From UPXZ01 sp964568675 (lineage in GTDB: Bacteria > Bacteroidota > Bacteroidia > Bacteroidales > Paludibacteraceae), in assembly GCA_964568675.1 (NCBI GenBank), contig CAZMQV010000003.1:35008-99007 (forward strand): a DNA stretch of 64,000 nucleotides. Direction: 5' to 3'. Under the pieces are notes generated by a model. That model worked only from the letters and a program-made list of their open reading frames with translations. It searched no databases and was not told the DNA's origin. This document shows, piece by piece, positions 1 to 8,386 of the stretch. The first letter of the stretch is position 1; the number at the start of each line of letters is the position of its first letter. Made by a program: the position numbers and the translations under genes.

Positions 1-1
1 T

Positions 2-1066
2 GGCTGCCCAAAAACAATTGACGGCGACTTGAAAAACGAGATGATCGAAACCTCATTTGGTTTTGACACTGCTTGTAAAGTTTACTCCGAATTAATTGGG
101 AATATCCAACGCGACGCAAATTCAGCAAAGAAATACTGGCACTTCATCCGCCTTATGGGACGTTCTGCATCGCACATTACTCTTGAATGCGCCTTGCAAA
201 GTCAACCGAATATCACCTTGATTTCGGAAGAAATCGAAGCAAACAACTCCACACTTCAAGATGTGGTAGAATACATCGTTCATGTCATTGTGGACCGCGC
301 AAAACACGGACTGAACTACGGAACAATTCTTATTCCTGAAGGATTGATCGAATTTATCCCCGCAATGAAAAAACTTATCTCTGAACTCAATGACGTACTA
401 GCCGACAATGATGATTTCAATGCAATGAGTAGCGATGAGGAGAAACGCGAATATGTGAAAAGCGTTCTTACCCCGGATAGCACCGCGGTGTATCGCAGTC
501 TGCCTAAAGGTATCGCGCGTCAACTTACACTTGACAGAGATCCACACGGGAACGTACAAGTTTCGCTGATTGAAACCGAAAAACTTCTGATAGAGATGGT
601 CGCAAAACGTTTAGCCAAACTTAAAGCTGAAGGTGCTTTTAAAGGCAAATTCTCCGCTATCAATCACTTTTTCGGATATGAAGGACGCTGCGCAATTCCA
701 TCAAATTTCGACGCTGACTACACCTACTCTTTGGGAATGGTAGCCGCCACACTGATTGCTGAGGGCAAAACCGGATATATGGCCTCAGTACGTAATCTCA
801 CTGCTCCAGCCAAAGAATGGCAAGCAGCCGGAGTTCCTATCACCATGATGATGAACATGGAACGCCGACATGGAAAAATGAAACCGGTAATCCAGAAAGC
901 GCTAGTACGCCTCGACGGAGCGCCATTTAAGTTCTTTGCCGACCATCGCGAGAAATGGGCAGACCACACCACCGACTATGTATATCCCGGACCAATACAA
1001 TATTTTGGCCCTACGGAAGTATGTGATTTGCCAACCAGAACATTATTATTAGAACAAGGAAAATAG
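2..1066 (+). CDS. pfp: Diphosphate--fructose-6-phosphate 1-phosphotransferase, 5'-truncated by the window edge
   Basis: PPi-dependent phosphofructokinase, which interconverts fructose 6-phosphate and fructose 1,6-bisphosphate using pyrophosphate in cytosolic glycolysis. The reading frame is already open at base 2 and reads GCPKTIDGDLKN before the first TTG, so the gene begins upstream of the window. PKTIDGD is the catalytic loop of the family, and its lysine is characteristic of PPi-using rather than ATP-using enzymes. Further motifs are MGRSASH (fructose-6-phosphate binding) and FFGYEGR, in the order expected of the long, plant/spirochaete-type PFP of about 550 residues. About 355 residues are visible. 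The gene stands alone and is followed by a strong terminator. Confidence 0.93.
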   Translation, partial: GCPKTIDGDLKNEMIETSFGFDTACKVYSELIGNIQRDANSAKKYWHFIRLMGRSASHITLECALQSQPNITLISEEIEANNSTLQDVVEYIVHVIVDRAKHGLNYGTILIPEGLIEFIPAMKKLISELNDVLADNDDFNAMSSDEEKREYVKSVLTPDSTAVYRSLPKGIARQLTLDRDPHGNVQVSLIETEKLLIEMVAKRLAKLKAEGAFKGKFSAINHFFGYEGRCAIPSNFDADYTYSLGMVAATLIAEGKTGYMASVRNLTAPAKEWQAAGVPITMMMNMERRHGKMKPVIQKALVRLDGAPFKFFADHREKWADHTTDYVYPGPIQYFGPTEVCDLPTRTLLLEQGK

Positions 1067-1094
1067 TCATAACATTCTATTTTACTAAAAACAC

Positions 1095-1132
1095 ACAAAG
1101 GCTTTGAACAATCGTTTAAAGCCTTTGTTATT
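1095..1132 (+). terminator. Rho-independent terminator after pfp
   Basis: Perfect 11-bp stem, ACAAAGGCTTT (1095-1105) with AAAGCCTTTGT (1118-1128), closed by a short AAC/GTT inner pairing and followed by a T-rich tail. It lies 28 bp after the pfp stop. Confidence 0.85.
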
Positions 1133-1324
1133 AGAATTTCATAATCGATTCAAAAAAAATCAGCAATGACGTTTTTTTTCAAGAATAATAATCGCAATAA
1201 TTATCAACATTTATTACCAAAGAGACTTACTTTGGCATTTTATTTGCTGAGTAAGGAAGATTCAAAAATAATCGACATTTTTTACAGAAAACAAGAAGTA
1301 TTCTTTTTTAAAAACCCAATAAAC

Positions 1325-1356
1325 TTTGACATTAAAGATAATTTTGAATATCTTTG
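1325..1356 (+). promoter_or_regulatory. Bacteroidota-type promoter of the polysaccharide-export operon
   Basis: TTTG (1325-1328), 20 bp, then TATCTTTG (1349-1356) matches the -33/-7 consensus TTTG / TAnnTTTG used by the Bacteroidota primary sigma factor. Transcription would start near 1363, giving a leader of about 33 nt before the ATG at 1396. Confidence 0.7.
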
Positions 1357-1395
1357 TAATAATTTAGTTGACCAATTAATTATGATTCAGTTAAA

Positions 1396-2220
1396 ATGAT
1401 TAGAAAAAAGCATTTTTACCATTTCGCAGCCATCGTTTTAACAATGGCTCTTTTCAGTTCTTGTATTACTTCAAAAAACACGAACTACCTACAAAATCCT
1501 TCCGGCCCAATTCCACATTACGATGCAAATTTTGGCTATGAAGAATACGTCCTGGCACCTTATGATAAGGTATATGTCAGAATTTATTCTCCGGACAAAA
1601 ACATGAATACGCTGATTAACGGGAACTCTCAGAGTATGAATATGAACTCAGGATCTTCTGATTTTTCAGATTTATATACCTACACGATTGATAAAAGCGG
1701 GAAAATAACACTTCCAATAGTAGGAGATGTAACGATTGGCGGACAATTTATCCGAGAAGCTAAAACCACCGTAAAAAAAGCATTGGGAACAGCGATGGTG
1801 GACGAGTGTTCTGTTGACATCCGTATTATGGGGCGCTACTTCAGCGTAATCGGAGGCAATGTAAATGGAAAATATCCTATCATCCGTGAAAAAATGAATA
1901 TCTTCCAAGCTTTGGCAATGGCAGGAGATCTAACAACTATGAGCGATCGCAAACAGCTAAAGATACTTCGCGAAACGCCCAATGGACATGAAATTAAAAC
2001 CTTTGACATACGAAGTAAAGACATTATCAATTCTGAATTTTATTATATTCAACCCAATGATGTTATCTATGTGCCGGATGTAAATACGCAATTTTTTTCG
2101 GTAACATCTCTTGGCTCTGTGTTTTCTACATTCTTTTCAACGGTATCATTTGGAATGCTAATTTATCACTTGGCAACCCCCGAAAAGCCAGCAAATGATC
2201 AGCCCCAAACCCCTAAATAA
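1396..2220 (+). CDS. Polysaccharide export lipoprotein, Wza/BexD-like (copy 1)
   Basis: Outer-membrane polysaccharide export protein that would form the exit channel for capsule or exopolysaccharide. The first 23 residues are a lipoprotein signal peptide with lipobox LFSSC. A Poly_export region follows at about residues 50-140 (EYVLAPYDKVYVRI, then GKITLPIVGDVTIGG), and an SLBB-like segment lies at about 145-230 (FSVIGGNVNGKYPI, YYIQPNDVIYVP). The C-terminus has a hydrophobic segment. It is the first gene after the promoter and a close paralogue of the next gene, 10 bp away. Function is by family. The polysaccharide carried is unknown, because no glycosyltransferases are in the window. Confidence 0.88.
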   Translation: MIRKKHFYHFAAIVLTMALFSSCITSKNTNYLQNPSGPIPHYDANFGYEEYVLAPYDKVYVRIYSPDKNMNTLINGNSQSMNMNSGSSDFSDLYTYTIDKSGKITLPIVGDVTIGGQFIREAKTTVKKALGTAMVDECSVDIRIMGRYFSVIGGNVNGKYPIIREKMNIFQALAMAGDLTTMSDRKQLKILRETPNGHEIKTFDIRSKDIINSEFYYIQPNDVIYVPDVNTQFFSVTSLGSVFSTFFSTVSFGMLIYHLATPEKPANDQPQTPK

Positions 2221-2230
2221 TCATCAGAAT

Positions 2231-3010
2231 ATGACAAATACAAAACTTACAATATCCGGGCGCAATAAATATTTTCTATTGTTCGCCGCAATTATTAGTT
2301 TCACTTTCAGCTCATGTTATACCCAAAAGGACAAAACATTGCTTCAAAAATCGCGTTCACTTCCAAGCTATCAAGAAGTTTCATTCAACGACTATAAAAT
2401 AGAAGTTAACGATGAGTTGATATTCAGAATTACGAGTACTGACGACGATTTCATTAAACTGATAGAAGCTGGTGGCGCAAGTCAACAACAGATAATCTCT
2501 TACAGAGTATATCCCGATGGCACCGTTGACTTACCCTATATCGACTCAATCCGTATAGCAGGCAAGACTTTGACAGATGCCGCGACAGCCATTCAAGGTC
2601 GATTCCGTCAGCTTGTTTCTGATGCAGAAGTAAAACTAACATTAGCCAACAAATCATACACAGTGATTGGCGAAGCCGGTACCGGCGTTTTCCCGGTTTA
2701 CAAAGAGCAATTGAATATCTATCAAGCTCTTGCACAATCGGGTGAAATAGCACTAAGTGGCGACAGAAAACACGTGAAGATTATCCGCGAAACGGATGGA
2801 AAACCAGAAATAATGGAATTTGACATCCGTCCAAATTCGGTAATAAAATCAAAATACTACTATATTTATCCGAATGACATTATATATGTGCAGAAAGATC
2901 CTGCAAGTTTCTACAAAGCGAATTCCTACGGTTCGTTTATAGGTCTGATATCTTCTTCAATTTCTCTTTTCACCACCGTTTTCTATTTTACCGAACTAAA
3001 CAAAAAATAA
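2231..3010 (+). CDS. Polysaccharide export lipoprotein, Wza/BexD-like (copy 2)
   Basis: Second outer-membrane polysaccharide export protein, paralogous to its upstream neighbour along most of its length (DGTVDLPYIDSIRIAG and YYYIYPNDIIYVQ line up with the equivalent segments of copy 1). The frame is open from 2195, but the ATG at 2231 is chosen: it starts right after the upstream stop and gives a normal lipoprotein signal peptide ending in lipobox TFSSC. That makes 259 residues. It shares an operon with copy 1 and the kinase (19 bp to the next ATG). Two adjacent export subunits may form a heteromeric channel or serve different chain types; this is inference. Confidence 0.86.
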   Translation: MTNTKLTISGRNKYFLLFAAIISFTFSSCYTQKDKTLLQKSRSLPSYQEVSFNDYKIEVNDELIFRITSTDDDFIKLIEAGGASQQQIISYRVYPDGTVDLPYIDSIRIAGKTLTDAATAIQGRFRQLVSDAEVKLTLANKSYTVIGEAGTGVFPVYKEQLNIYQALAQSGEIALSGDRKHVKIIRETDGKPEIMEFDIRPNSVIKSKYYYIYPNDIIYVQKDPASFYKANSYGSFIGLISSSISLFTTVFYFTELNKK

Positions 3011-3029
3011 AAATAATTACACTAAAATT

Positions 3030-5423
3030 ATGGACGAAAACAAGCAATACAAGCAGGCTTTTGACGACAATGAAGATTCCGGATTCAAACTCACGGAATG
3101 GTTGATGCTGTTTGTACATTACTGGTATCTTTTCTTAATATTTATTATTATCGCTCTTGGTTTTGCCTATCTGAAAAACAGAACTTGGATTGAAAGTTAT
3201 AAAACCTCCGGAACCATCATTCTCGAAGAGGGAAAAAGTGGAGCCGCGATGCCCTTCATGCAAGGTTTTGGAGTGCAATCGGGCTATCGTAATATTGACA
3301 ATCAGGTAATAATGCTTTCGTCATACGATTTGATGAGCAGAGTTATCGACAGTATTCCATTTCTTCAGGTTGACTATATTTCAAAAGGGCGATTTAAAAC
3401 CAGAAATTTGTACAATGCCACTCCATTTGTAATCACCCCCGACTATGTTGACCCACAAGCTTATGGTGTTCTTTTTAAAATCGAAATAAAATCGGACGGT
3501 ACTTACGAGATAAGCAATGAAGATGAAAATTTAGATAGAAAAATAAAAGCTAAGGGAAGATTTGGAATACCAATTCAGCACAATTTATTCTTCCTTACGG
3601 TCAATAGGACAGAAAATACGATACCAAATCAGGTTCTTTATTTCAGATTCCGAAGCAAGGAGTCATTAATTTCAGATTTCATGTCGCGTCTTCAACTTTC
3701 ATTTGCTACAGACGGATCTTCCGTATTGAACCTTTCAATGGTAAGTGAAACACCTGACAGGGACATGGATTTTATCAATAAGCTTTCAAATGTATTTATC
3801 ACAGAGAATTTGGAACGTAAAAACGATGCCGCGTCTAAAACGATAAATTTTATTGACCAACAGCTCGATACGGTTTCCAAATCGCTCTCTCAATCCGAAG
3901 GAGCACTTACAAGCTTCAGACGGAGCAATCAGATTGTTGACTTACCAAGTCATTCTACTAAAGTATTAGGCAAAGCAACCCAATACGATGAACAACAATC
4001 CCAACTCAAACTACGGGAGTCTTACTTGAGTTATTTAACGAATTACCTAAAAACAAACATTGACGCGGGTGCAATTGTAGCGCCTTCGAGCCTTGGAGTT
4101 ACCGAACCAATGCTGCTCAATCTGGTGCAGCAATTCAACGAAGTATTGATTCGCAAAGGCGAAACAAGCGATAAAAGTCCGCTTTACGCAAAATATGTAC
4201 GTGAAATGGAAAGTCTGAAAAACTCCATTAATGAAGCTGTGAAAAACATGAGAGCTTCCATGGATATCGAGCGTAACGACTTGAACTCAAAACTGGCAAG
4301 TGTCAATCAGGATATTAGCACACTTCCGGGCAAAGAAATGCAATTGATTGGCATAGAAAGAAAATACCGTGTTGACGATAATTACTACACGTTTTTTCTC
4401 CAAAAAAGAGCTGAGGCTGCTATACAAAAAGCATCCAACAGTCCCGACAACTACGTACTCGACAGAGCGCGTATAATAGCACTAACCAATAGTGGCACTA
4501 AATCCAGGAATATAATGATGATGCTTCTGATTGGATTCTTAATCCCCGCATTAATTATTGTATTGAAAGAAGTTTTTAATAATACCGTTAGAGACTCGCG
4601 TGATGTGGAAAAGAACAGCAGTTATCCATTGATTGGAACTATCAAACATACGAGAAGCTCCGATCCGGTAATTACATCCAAAAGGCCACGCTCATCATTC
4701 ACCGAGATGTTTCGTGTTATTCGCACCCGAATGGAGTTTATTGCACAACGCAAAACAGACATAGCCATTCTCTCCACATCAGCCGAATCGGGTGATGGAA
4801 AAACCTATTTCAACATCAATTTAGCTGCAACTTATGGAATGACCGGGCAGAAAACGCTATTGGTTGACATGGATATCCGAAAACCGAGCGTAAACTCACG
4901 ATTAGGACTACCTGATTCAAACGGTGTAACAAACTACTTGATAGGCGAAAACAAACTTGATGAGCTAATTATCAGAAACGAAGAGTTTAATTTCGACATA
5001 TTACCGGCAGGAACAATTCCTCCAAATCCAGGAGAGCTGATTCGTTCCGAACAGTTGAAAGAGATGTTTGAGGAATTAAGAAAAATATATAGCTTCATCA
5101 TTGTGGATACAAGTCCAATCGGTTTGGTAGCCGATGCCTATTCATTGGCGCCACTAATGGACGCGAACCTTTTCATCGTCAGAAGCGGTAAAACAAACAA
5201 AACATTCTTCCGTAAACTGAACGAACAAATAAAAGCGGACAATTTGCAGCACTTCTATGTTGTTCTCAATGATGTTGATTTTGAAAATAATCCCTACATC
5301 AAGTATGGACAAAGAAGTTACGGATATAGCTACGGTTATAATTATGGCTATGGTTATGGCAAAAAGAAAGATGCCAAGAAATACGTTCATTATTACGACG
5401 ATGAATACGAGAAGGAAAAATAA
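3030..5423 (+). CDS. Wzc-like chain-length regulator and BY-family tyrosine kinase
   Basis: Inner-membrane polysaccharide co-polymerase with a cytosolic tyrosine kinase domain, controlling capsule chain length and export. A Wzz-type N-terminus has its first membrane helix at about residues 27-48. A long periplasmic coiled-coil and GNVR-like region follows, with a second helix at about 492-512. The kinase domain carries Walker A (SAESGDGKTYF, about 587), Walker A' (LLVDMDIRKPS, about 610) and Walker B (FIIVDTSPIG, about 690). The C-terminal tail is extremely tyrosine-rich (YGYSYGYNYGYGYGK), as expected for the autophosphorylated cluster. It is a single-polypeptide Proteobacterial-style fusion, last in the operon, and ends in a strong terminator. 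Confidence 0.9.
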   Translation: MDENKQYKQAFDDNEDSGFKLTEWLMLFVHYWYLFLIFIIIALGFAYLKNRTWIESYKTSGTIILEEGKSGAAMPFMQGFGVQSGYRNIDNQVIMLSSYDLMSRVIDSIPFLQVDYISKGRFKTRNLYNATPFVITPDYVDPQAYGVLFKIEIKSDGTYEISNEDENLDRKIKAKGRFGIPIQHNLFFLTVNRTENTIPNQVLYFRFRSKESLISDFMSRLQLSFATDGSSVLNLSMVSETPDRDMDFINKLSNVFITENLERKNDAASKTINFIDQQLDTVSKSLSQSEGALTSFRRSNQIVDLPSHSTKVLGKATQYDEQQSQLKLRESYLSYLTNYLKTNIDAGAIVAPSSLGVTEPMLLNLVQQFNEVLIRKGETSDKSPLYAKYVREMESLKNSINEAVKNMRASMDIERNDLNSKLASVNQDISTLPGKEMQLIGIERKYRVDDNYYTFFLQKRAEAAIQKASNSPDNYVLDRARIIALTNSGTKSRNIMMMLLIGFLIPALIIVLKEVFNNTVRDSRDVEKNSSYPLIGTIKHTRSSDPVITSKRPRSSFTEMFRVIRTRMEFIAQRKTDIAILSTSAESGDGKTYFNINLAATYGMTGQKTLLVDMDIRKPSVNSRLGLPDSNGVTNYLIGENKLDELIIRNEEFNFDILPAGTIPPNPGELIRSEQLKEMFEELRKIYSFIIVDTSPIGLVADAYSLAPLMDANLFIVRSGKTNKTFFRKLNEQIKADNLQHFYVVLNDVDFENNPYIKYGQRSYGYSYGYNYGYGYGKKKDAKKYVHYYDDEYEKEK

Positions 5424-5430
5424 TCTCCAA

Positions 5431-5467
5431 AACAAAAAGAGTCAGCAAATGACTCTTTTTGTTTTTT
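5431..5467 (+). terminator. Terminator of the polysaccharide-export operon
   Basis: Perfect 14-bp stem, AACAAAAAGAGTCA (5431-5444) with TGACTCTTTTTGTT (5450-5463), a 5-nt loop and T-rich flanks. The symmetry would let it also stop the converging amidase transcript. Confidence 0.9.
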
Positions 5468-5532
5468 ATAAACCAAGTAATATAATTCTTTTTCTTAGCA
5501 AAACACATCCACTAACCCAAAACAACGTTAAT

Positions 5533-5709
5533 TCAATAGCGCAATAAGTCATCTTTAACCCATTTTGACTCAATACTGATTCGTGCCCATCCATTCGAGA
5601 TTTTGATATACAAATACTTCATTATTCTTCAAAGCGTTTCCAATCTTATTATATTCCATTCCCGGACCGGAACGTATATTTAAGGAGTCGGTATTTACCA
5701 AAGCTCTTC
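5533..5709 (-). pseudogene. Frame-displaced 3' end of the amidase gene (second SH3 domain)
   Basis: On the minus strand after 5774, the reading frame continues the upstream SH3 domain if one A is added to the A7 run (5774-5780): it resumes as WYRISNSAQHWVSAPYA, then a second SH3 repeat, NTDSLNIRSGPGMEYNKIG. A second shift near the GGG at 5586-5588 is needed to read ARISIESKWVKDDLLRY to the stop at 5533-5535. The homology is clear, so this is coding sequence broken by two indels, caused either by real decay or by base-calling errors in the draft. Confidence 0.7.
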
Positions 5710-6516
5710 TTACCGGTTTTGCGTAGGGAGCTGAAACCCAATGTTGAGCAGAGTTTGAAATTCGATACCATCCTTTTTTTCTTCAAAAACTCTTAGTACC
5801 TCGCCAAACTGCGTAGTTTCACAACCGGCTGCTTTGCTGTAAGACGTGGAAGGTACCATTCTCACATTCAAACTCGAAGCGTTAACAACAACATATTTCA
5901 GAGGCTGAATGGGCGAGTTTGGCAAGTTGTAATTTAACTTTTCTTTGACGAGTGGAATAAAATTACTTTCACAATCTACCGTCTTATTTCCGCCAAAGAA
6001 AGTTTGCCCCGGACATGTCTTATTATTACCCGAACCATTATTACAGGTTCCGTTTGATAAGTTGAACCAATGATGATAAACGATAGAATTAACGGAAGGT
6101 TCAAGATTGAATTTTTCACACAAAGCTGCAGTTACAACTACAATAGCATCTCGTTGATTTACGGTCATCGTGTCGGCGCCGAAATCAAAATTTCCGACAT
6201 TTTCAATACAAAAAGAATTTGCATTATTATAAGCGATTCCCGCAGGCGACAATTCAAAACTTCTGCCGGTAACAACTGAGCCATCAGGGTAAACGGATAA
6301 ATGCTGACCAATATCAGCCCAGCCATTCGTACTCACATGAGAAACCTTCATACCTTTTTGAATTTCAAAATGATTATTTCCCTTAAAGTGAGCATACGAA
6401 GGATTAAAAGTGTGATGCTGTTGAATGGTCAATACCTTACGGGCTATTTTTAACGAGGAAAGAAAATCCGGAAATTCAATTCCGGACATTTTTGTAAAAC
6501 CGAATTTTGTTTCCAT
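5710..6516 (-). CDS. N-acetylmuramoyl-L-alanine amidase (Amidase_2/PGRP type), frameshifted at its 3' end
   Basis: Peptidoglycan hydrolase cleaving the bond between N-acetylmuramic acid and L-alanine. The Amidase_2 fold spans about residues 30-190, and probable zinc ligands are visible: His in IQQHHTF, His in VYHHWF, and Cys in KTCPGQTFFGG. A bacterial SH3 domain starts at about 208 (VVNASSLNVRMVPSTSY) but breaks off after EEKKDG, where the frame shifts. The expected continuation WYRIS...HW lies in the -1 frame downstream. The stop at 5710 is therefore premature, and the intact gene would reach 5533. There is no signal peptide at the annotated start, so it may be released by lysis or a non-Sec route, or be phage-derived. 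Confidence 0.8.
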   Translation of the reverse strand: METKFGFTKMSGIEFPDFLSSLKIARKVLTIQQHHTFNPSYAHFKGNNHFEIQKGMKVSHVSTNGWADIGQHLSVYPDGSVVTGRSFELSPAGIAYNNANSFCIENVGNFDFGADTMTVNQRDAIVVVTAALCEKFNLEPSVNSIVYHHWFNLSNGTCNNGSGNNKTCPGQTFFGGNKTVDCESNFIPLVKEKLNYNLPNSPIQPLKYVVVNASSLNVRMVPSTSYSKAAGCETTQFGEVLRVFEEKKDGIEFQTLLNIGFQLPTQNR

Positions 6517-6614
6517 AATAATATGTATTTTATATCACATTTCGAAAAGAATATTTACTTCGATAAACATTCAGCACAATCTCCAACGAATATCAATCCG
6601 ATGCATTTATAAAA

Positions 6615-6645
6615 CAAATTTATTAGAATTTTCGTTTTAAACAAT
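6615..6645 (-). promoter_or_regulatory. Candidate promoter of the amidase gene
   Basis: Minus strand reads TTG, about 19 bp, TAAATTTG (complement at 6615-6622), matching the -7 consensus TAnnTTTG with a partial -33 box. The leader would be about 90 nt. Confidence 0.45.
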
Positions 6646-6681
6646 TCCTATAAAACTCAGTCGCATCAATTTTTTGAGACA

Positions 6682-6719
6682 CAAATAGAGGCTGTCTTTT
6701 TTGAAACAGCCTCTATTTG
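6682..6719 (-). terminator. Terminator of the POT-like transporter gene
   Basis: Perfect 14-bp stem, CAAATAGAGGCTGT (6682-6695) with ACAGCCTCTATTTG (6706-6719), 10-nt loop, 28 bp past the transporter stop. Confidence 0.85.
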
Positions 6720-6747
6720 AATTCACTTTTTATCGTTTTGAAATGAA

Positions 6748-8115
6748 TCATCTTTCGTCGTTTGTAAGCCTACCATAAATAAACAATGCGATAGCAGAAA
6801 CCAAACCAACCCCAACAAAAACATACCAAATATAATGCGCATGTTGTGTTGCTACGGCATAAGCTTCGGCCGAGTCATATAATTTCGGGTCGGGACAGTA
6901 TTTATCCAGCAAAAAACCTCCCATTAGAAAAGCAAAGAAATAGGAGAAAAAAGAATGTAAATGGCTAAAACCAAGATATAAACCCTCTTCGCCCTTGGGC
7001 GACTGGAGCGAAAAGTATTCTAAGAAACGCGGTGAAATAAAACATTCAGCAATCGCTTGCATAGCAATTCCCACTATCATCATAAATGCGACCGGATGAA
7101 GTCCCCAAATATTATCGGTGTGAATCTGATTGCCAAAAGACATTACTAATGCCGACAAGGGAATAATCATCATCCCAATCATCATAGATGAGAGCGCTTT
7201 CTTCTTACTCATAAATGAAGTAATAAAATTGACCAACACAAACACTACCAATGGATTGACATTGGCATACCATCCGGGGGACGCATCCTGTCCAATCAAT
7301 CGGATAACATACTTGGGCATTGTGGCATACATCTGGCTCTGTATCAACCAAAAACCACTCACAATCAGAATGAGAATCAATAATTTCCAATTGCTAAGTA
7401 CTCTCACCAATCCTTGCCCAATTTCGCGAAAACTTTTCCCTTTGCCTTCTGTTTTAACCGATTTATAGAATAGGATTACGGCAATCAGTGCCAGAAATGT
7501 CATGGTGGCAGCAAAATAATTAAGATAAACCAAACCTTGATCGCCAAGACTTTTTCGGAGTGGGTCAACCACCGTTTTACCAGTGAACGCGCCAATATTT
7601 ACCATCATATAAAACACCGCATAGCCACGCGCACGATTTTCGGAAGTAGTTTCGCGAGCTACGGTACCTGATATTACCGATTTGATAAACGAACCACCTA
7701 ACACAATCAAAGCCATTACCGGCACAATTGACCATCGTAAATAACTATCGTTTAGTCCGTTGAAAGTAGTTGTCATACCATATTCCACCAAACCGGCGCT
7801 TTGAAGCAACGTAGGCAAAAGTCCCAGACCAAAATAGCCCACTGAAAGCAAAGCGAATGCAAGAATTATGGCAGAGCGAAAACCAATACGATCGGCATAA
7901 GCACCTGAAAATAGAGGCAATAAATAAAGCGATGCGGAAAACACGCCGGAGATTATTCCGGCCTCAATGTCGGTAAACCCCCATACATTGGAAAGATAAA
8001 GTGTGATAACGATGAAAACGGCATAATAGGCCAGGCGTTCCAATAGTTCAACACTATTGGCAACCCAAAAAGCTTTTGTAAATTTCGGATTTTTTTTTGT
8101 TGTTACGTCGGTCAT
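6748..8115 (-). CDS. MFS transporter, POT-like (proton-coupled peptide symporter family)
   Basis: Polytopic inner-membrane protein of 455 residues with about 12 hydrophobic helices. The first helix contains ELLERLAYYA, the ExxERxxYY signature of proton-dependent oligopeptide transporters (POT/PTR2), in which the E and R residues couple protons to peptide uptake. Loop 2-3 carries GAYADRIGFR, the MFS motif A equivalent. The substrate is inferred from the family to be di- or tripeptides, but divergent POT members also carry other solutes. It is a single gene with its own promoter and terminator. The ATG at 8115 leaves a short hydrophilic N-terminus before helix 1. Confidence 0.78.
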   Translation of the reverse strand: MTDVTTKKNPKFTKAFWVANSVELLERLAYYAVFIVITLYLSNVWGFTDIEAGIISGVFSASLYLLPLFSGAYADRIGFRSAIILAFALLSVGYFGLGLLPTLLQSAGLVEYGMTTTFNGLNDSYLRWSIVPVMALIVLGGSFIKSVISGTVARETTSENRARGYAVFYMMVNIGAFTGKTVVDPLRKSLGDQGLVYLNYFAATMTFLALIAVILFYKSVKTEGKGKSFREIGQGLVRVLSNWKLLILILIVSGFWLIQSQMYATMPKYVIRLIGQDASPGWYANVNPLVVFVLVNFITSFMSKKKALSSMMIGMMIIPLSALVMSFGNQIHTDNIWGLHPVAFMMIVGIAMQAIAECFISPRFLEYFSLQSPKGEEGLYLGFSHLHSFFSYFFAFLMGGFLLDKYCPDPKLYDSAEAYAVATQHAHYIWYVFVGVGLVSAIALFIYGRLTNDER

Positions 8116-8155
8116 TTTATTTGAAAATTATTTGGTTTTTTAGAAATGAAAACTA

Positions 8156-8163
8156 CAAAGATA
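8156..8163 (-). promoter_or_regulatory. Candidate -7 box for the POT-like transporter
   Basis: The minus strand reads TATCTTTG (complement CAAAGATA), an exact match to TAnnTTTG. No good -33 box is seen. The leader would be about 34 nt. Confidence 0.45.
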
Positions 8164-8249
8164 AGTCTTTTCTAAGTAAAAAAGTATTTATCAAACCGAC
8201 AAACTTATATTAATCATCAATTTACACATAAAAAAACCTATATTTTTTG

Positions 8250-8257
8250 TAACTTTG
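8250..8257 (+). promoter_or_regulatory. Candidate -7 box for metG
   Basis: TAACTTTG matches TAnnTTTG, and the -33 region is poor. Transcription from here would give metG a leader of about 125 nt that contains the inverted repeat at 8293-8346. Confidence 0.4.
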
Positions 8258-8292
8258 CACCTCTTTTTTAGTGAGTAATCAATCTTGACATC

Positions 8293-8346
8293 CTCCTAAA
8301 GTATTGTGAATTGAACGTATCAAAACTATTAAATTTACTTTAGGAG
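8293..8346 (+). repeat. 11-bp inverted repeat in the metG leader
   Basis: CTCCTAAAGTA (8293-8303) pairs perfectly with TACTTTAGGAG (8336-8346) across a 32-nt loop, 40 bp before the metG start. The context GACATCCTCCT resembles the subterminal hairpins of IS200/IS605-type ends, so it may be a remnant of such an element. It could equally be an RNA structure in the leader. Confidence 0.5.
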
Positions 8347-8386
8347 TTTATCATATTATAAAATATTAAATCAGGAACAACAAGCA

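Noticed and set aside
29..31. TTG start for the phosphofructokinase
   Set aside because: The catalytic loop PKTIDGD lies in the same frame just before it, so the gene is cut by the window edge.
1166..1399. 77-residue open frame before the export operon
   Set aside because: It contains an exact promoter for the next gene, is strongly AT-biased and resembles no family; the ATGA overlap with the next start is likely chance.
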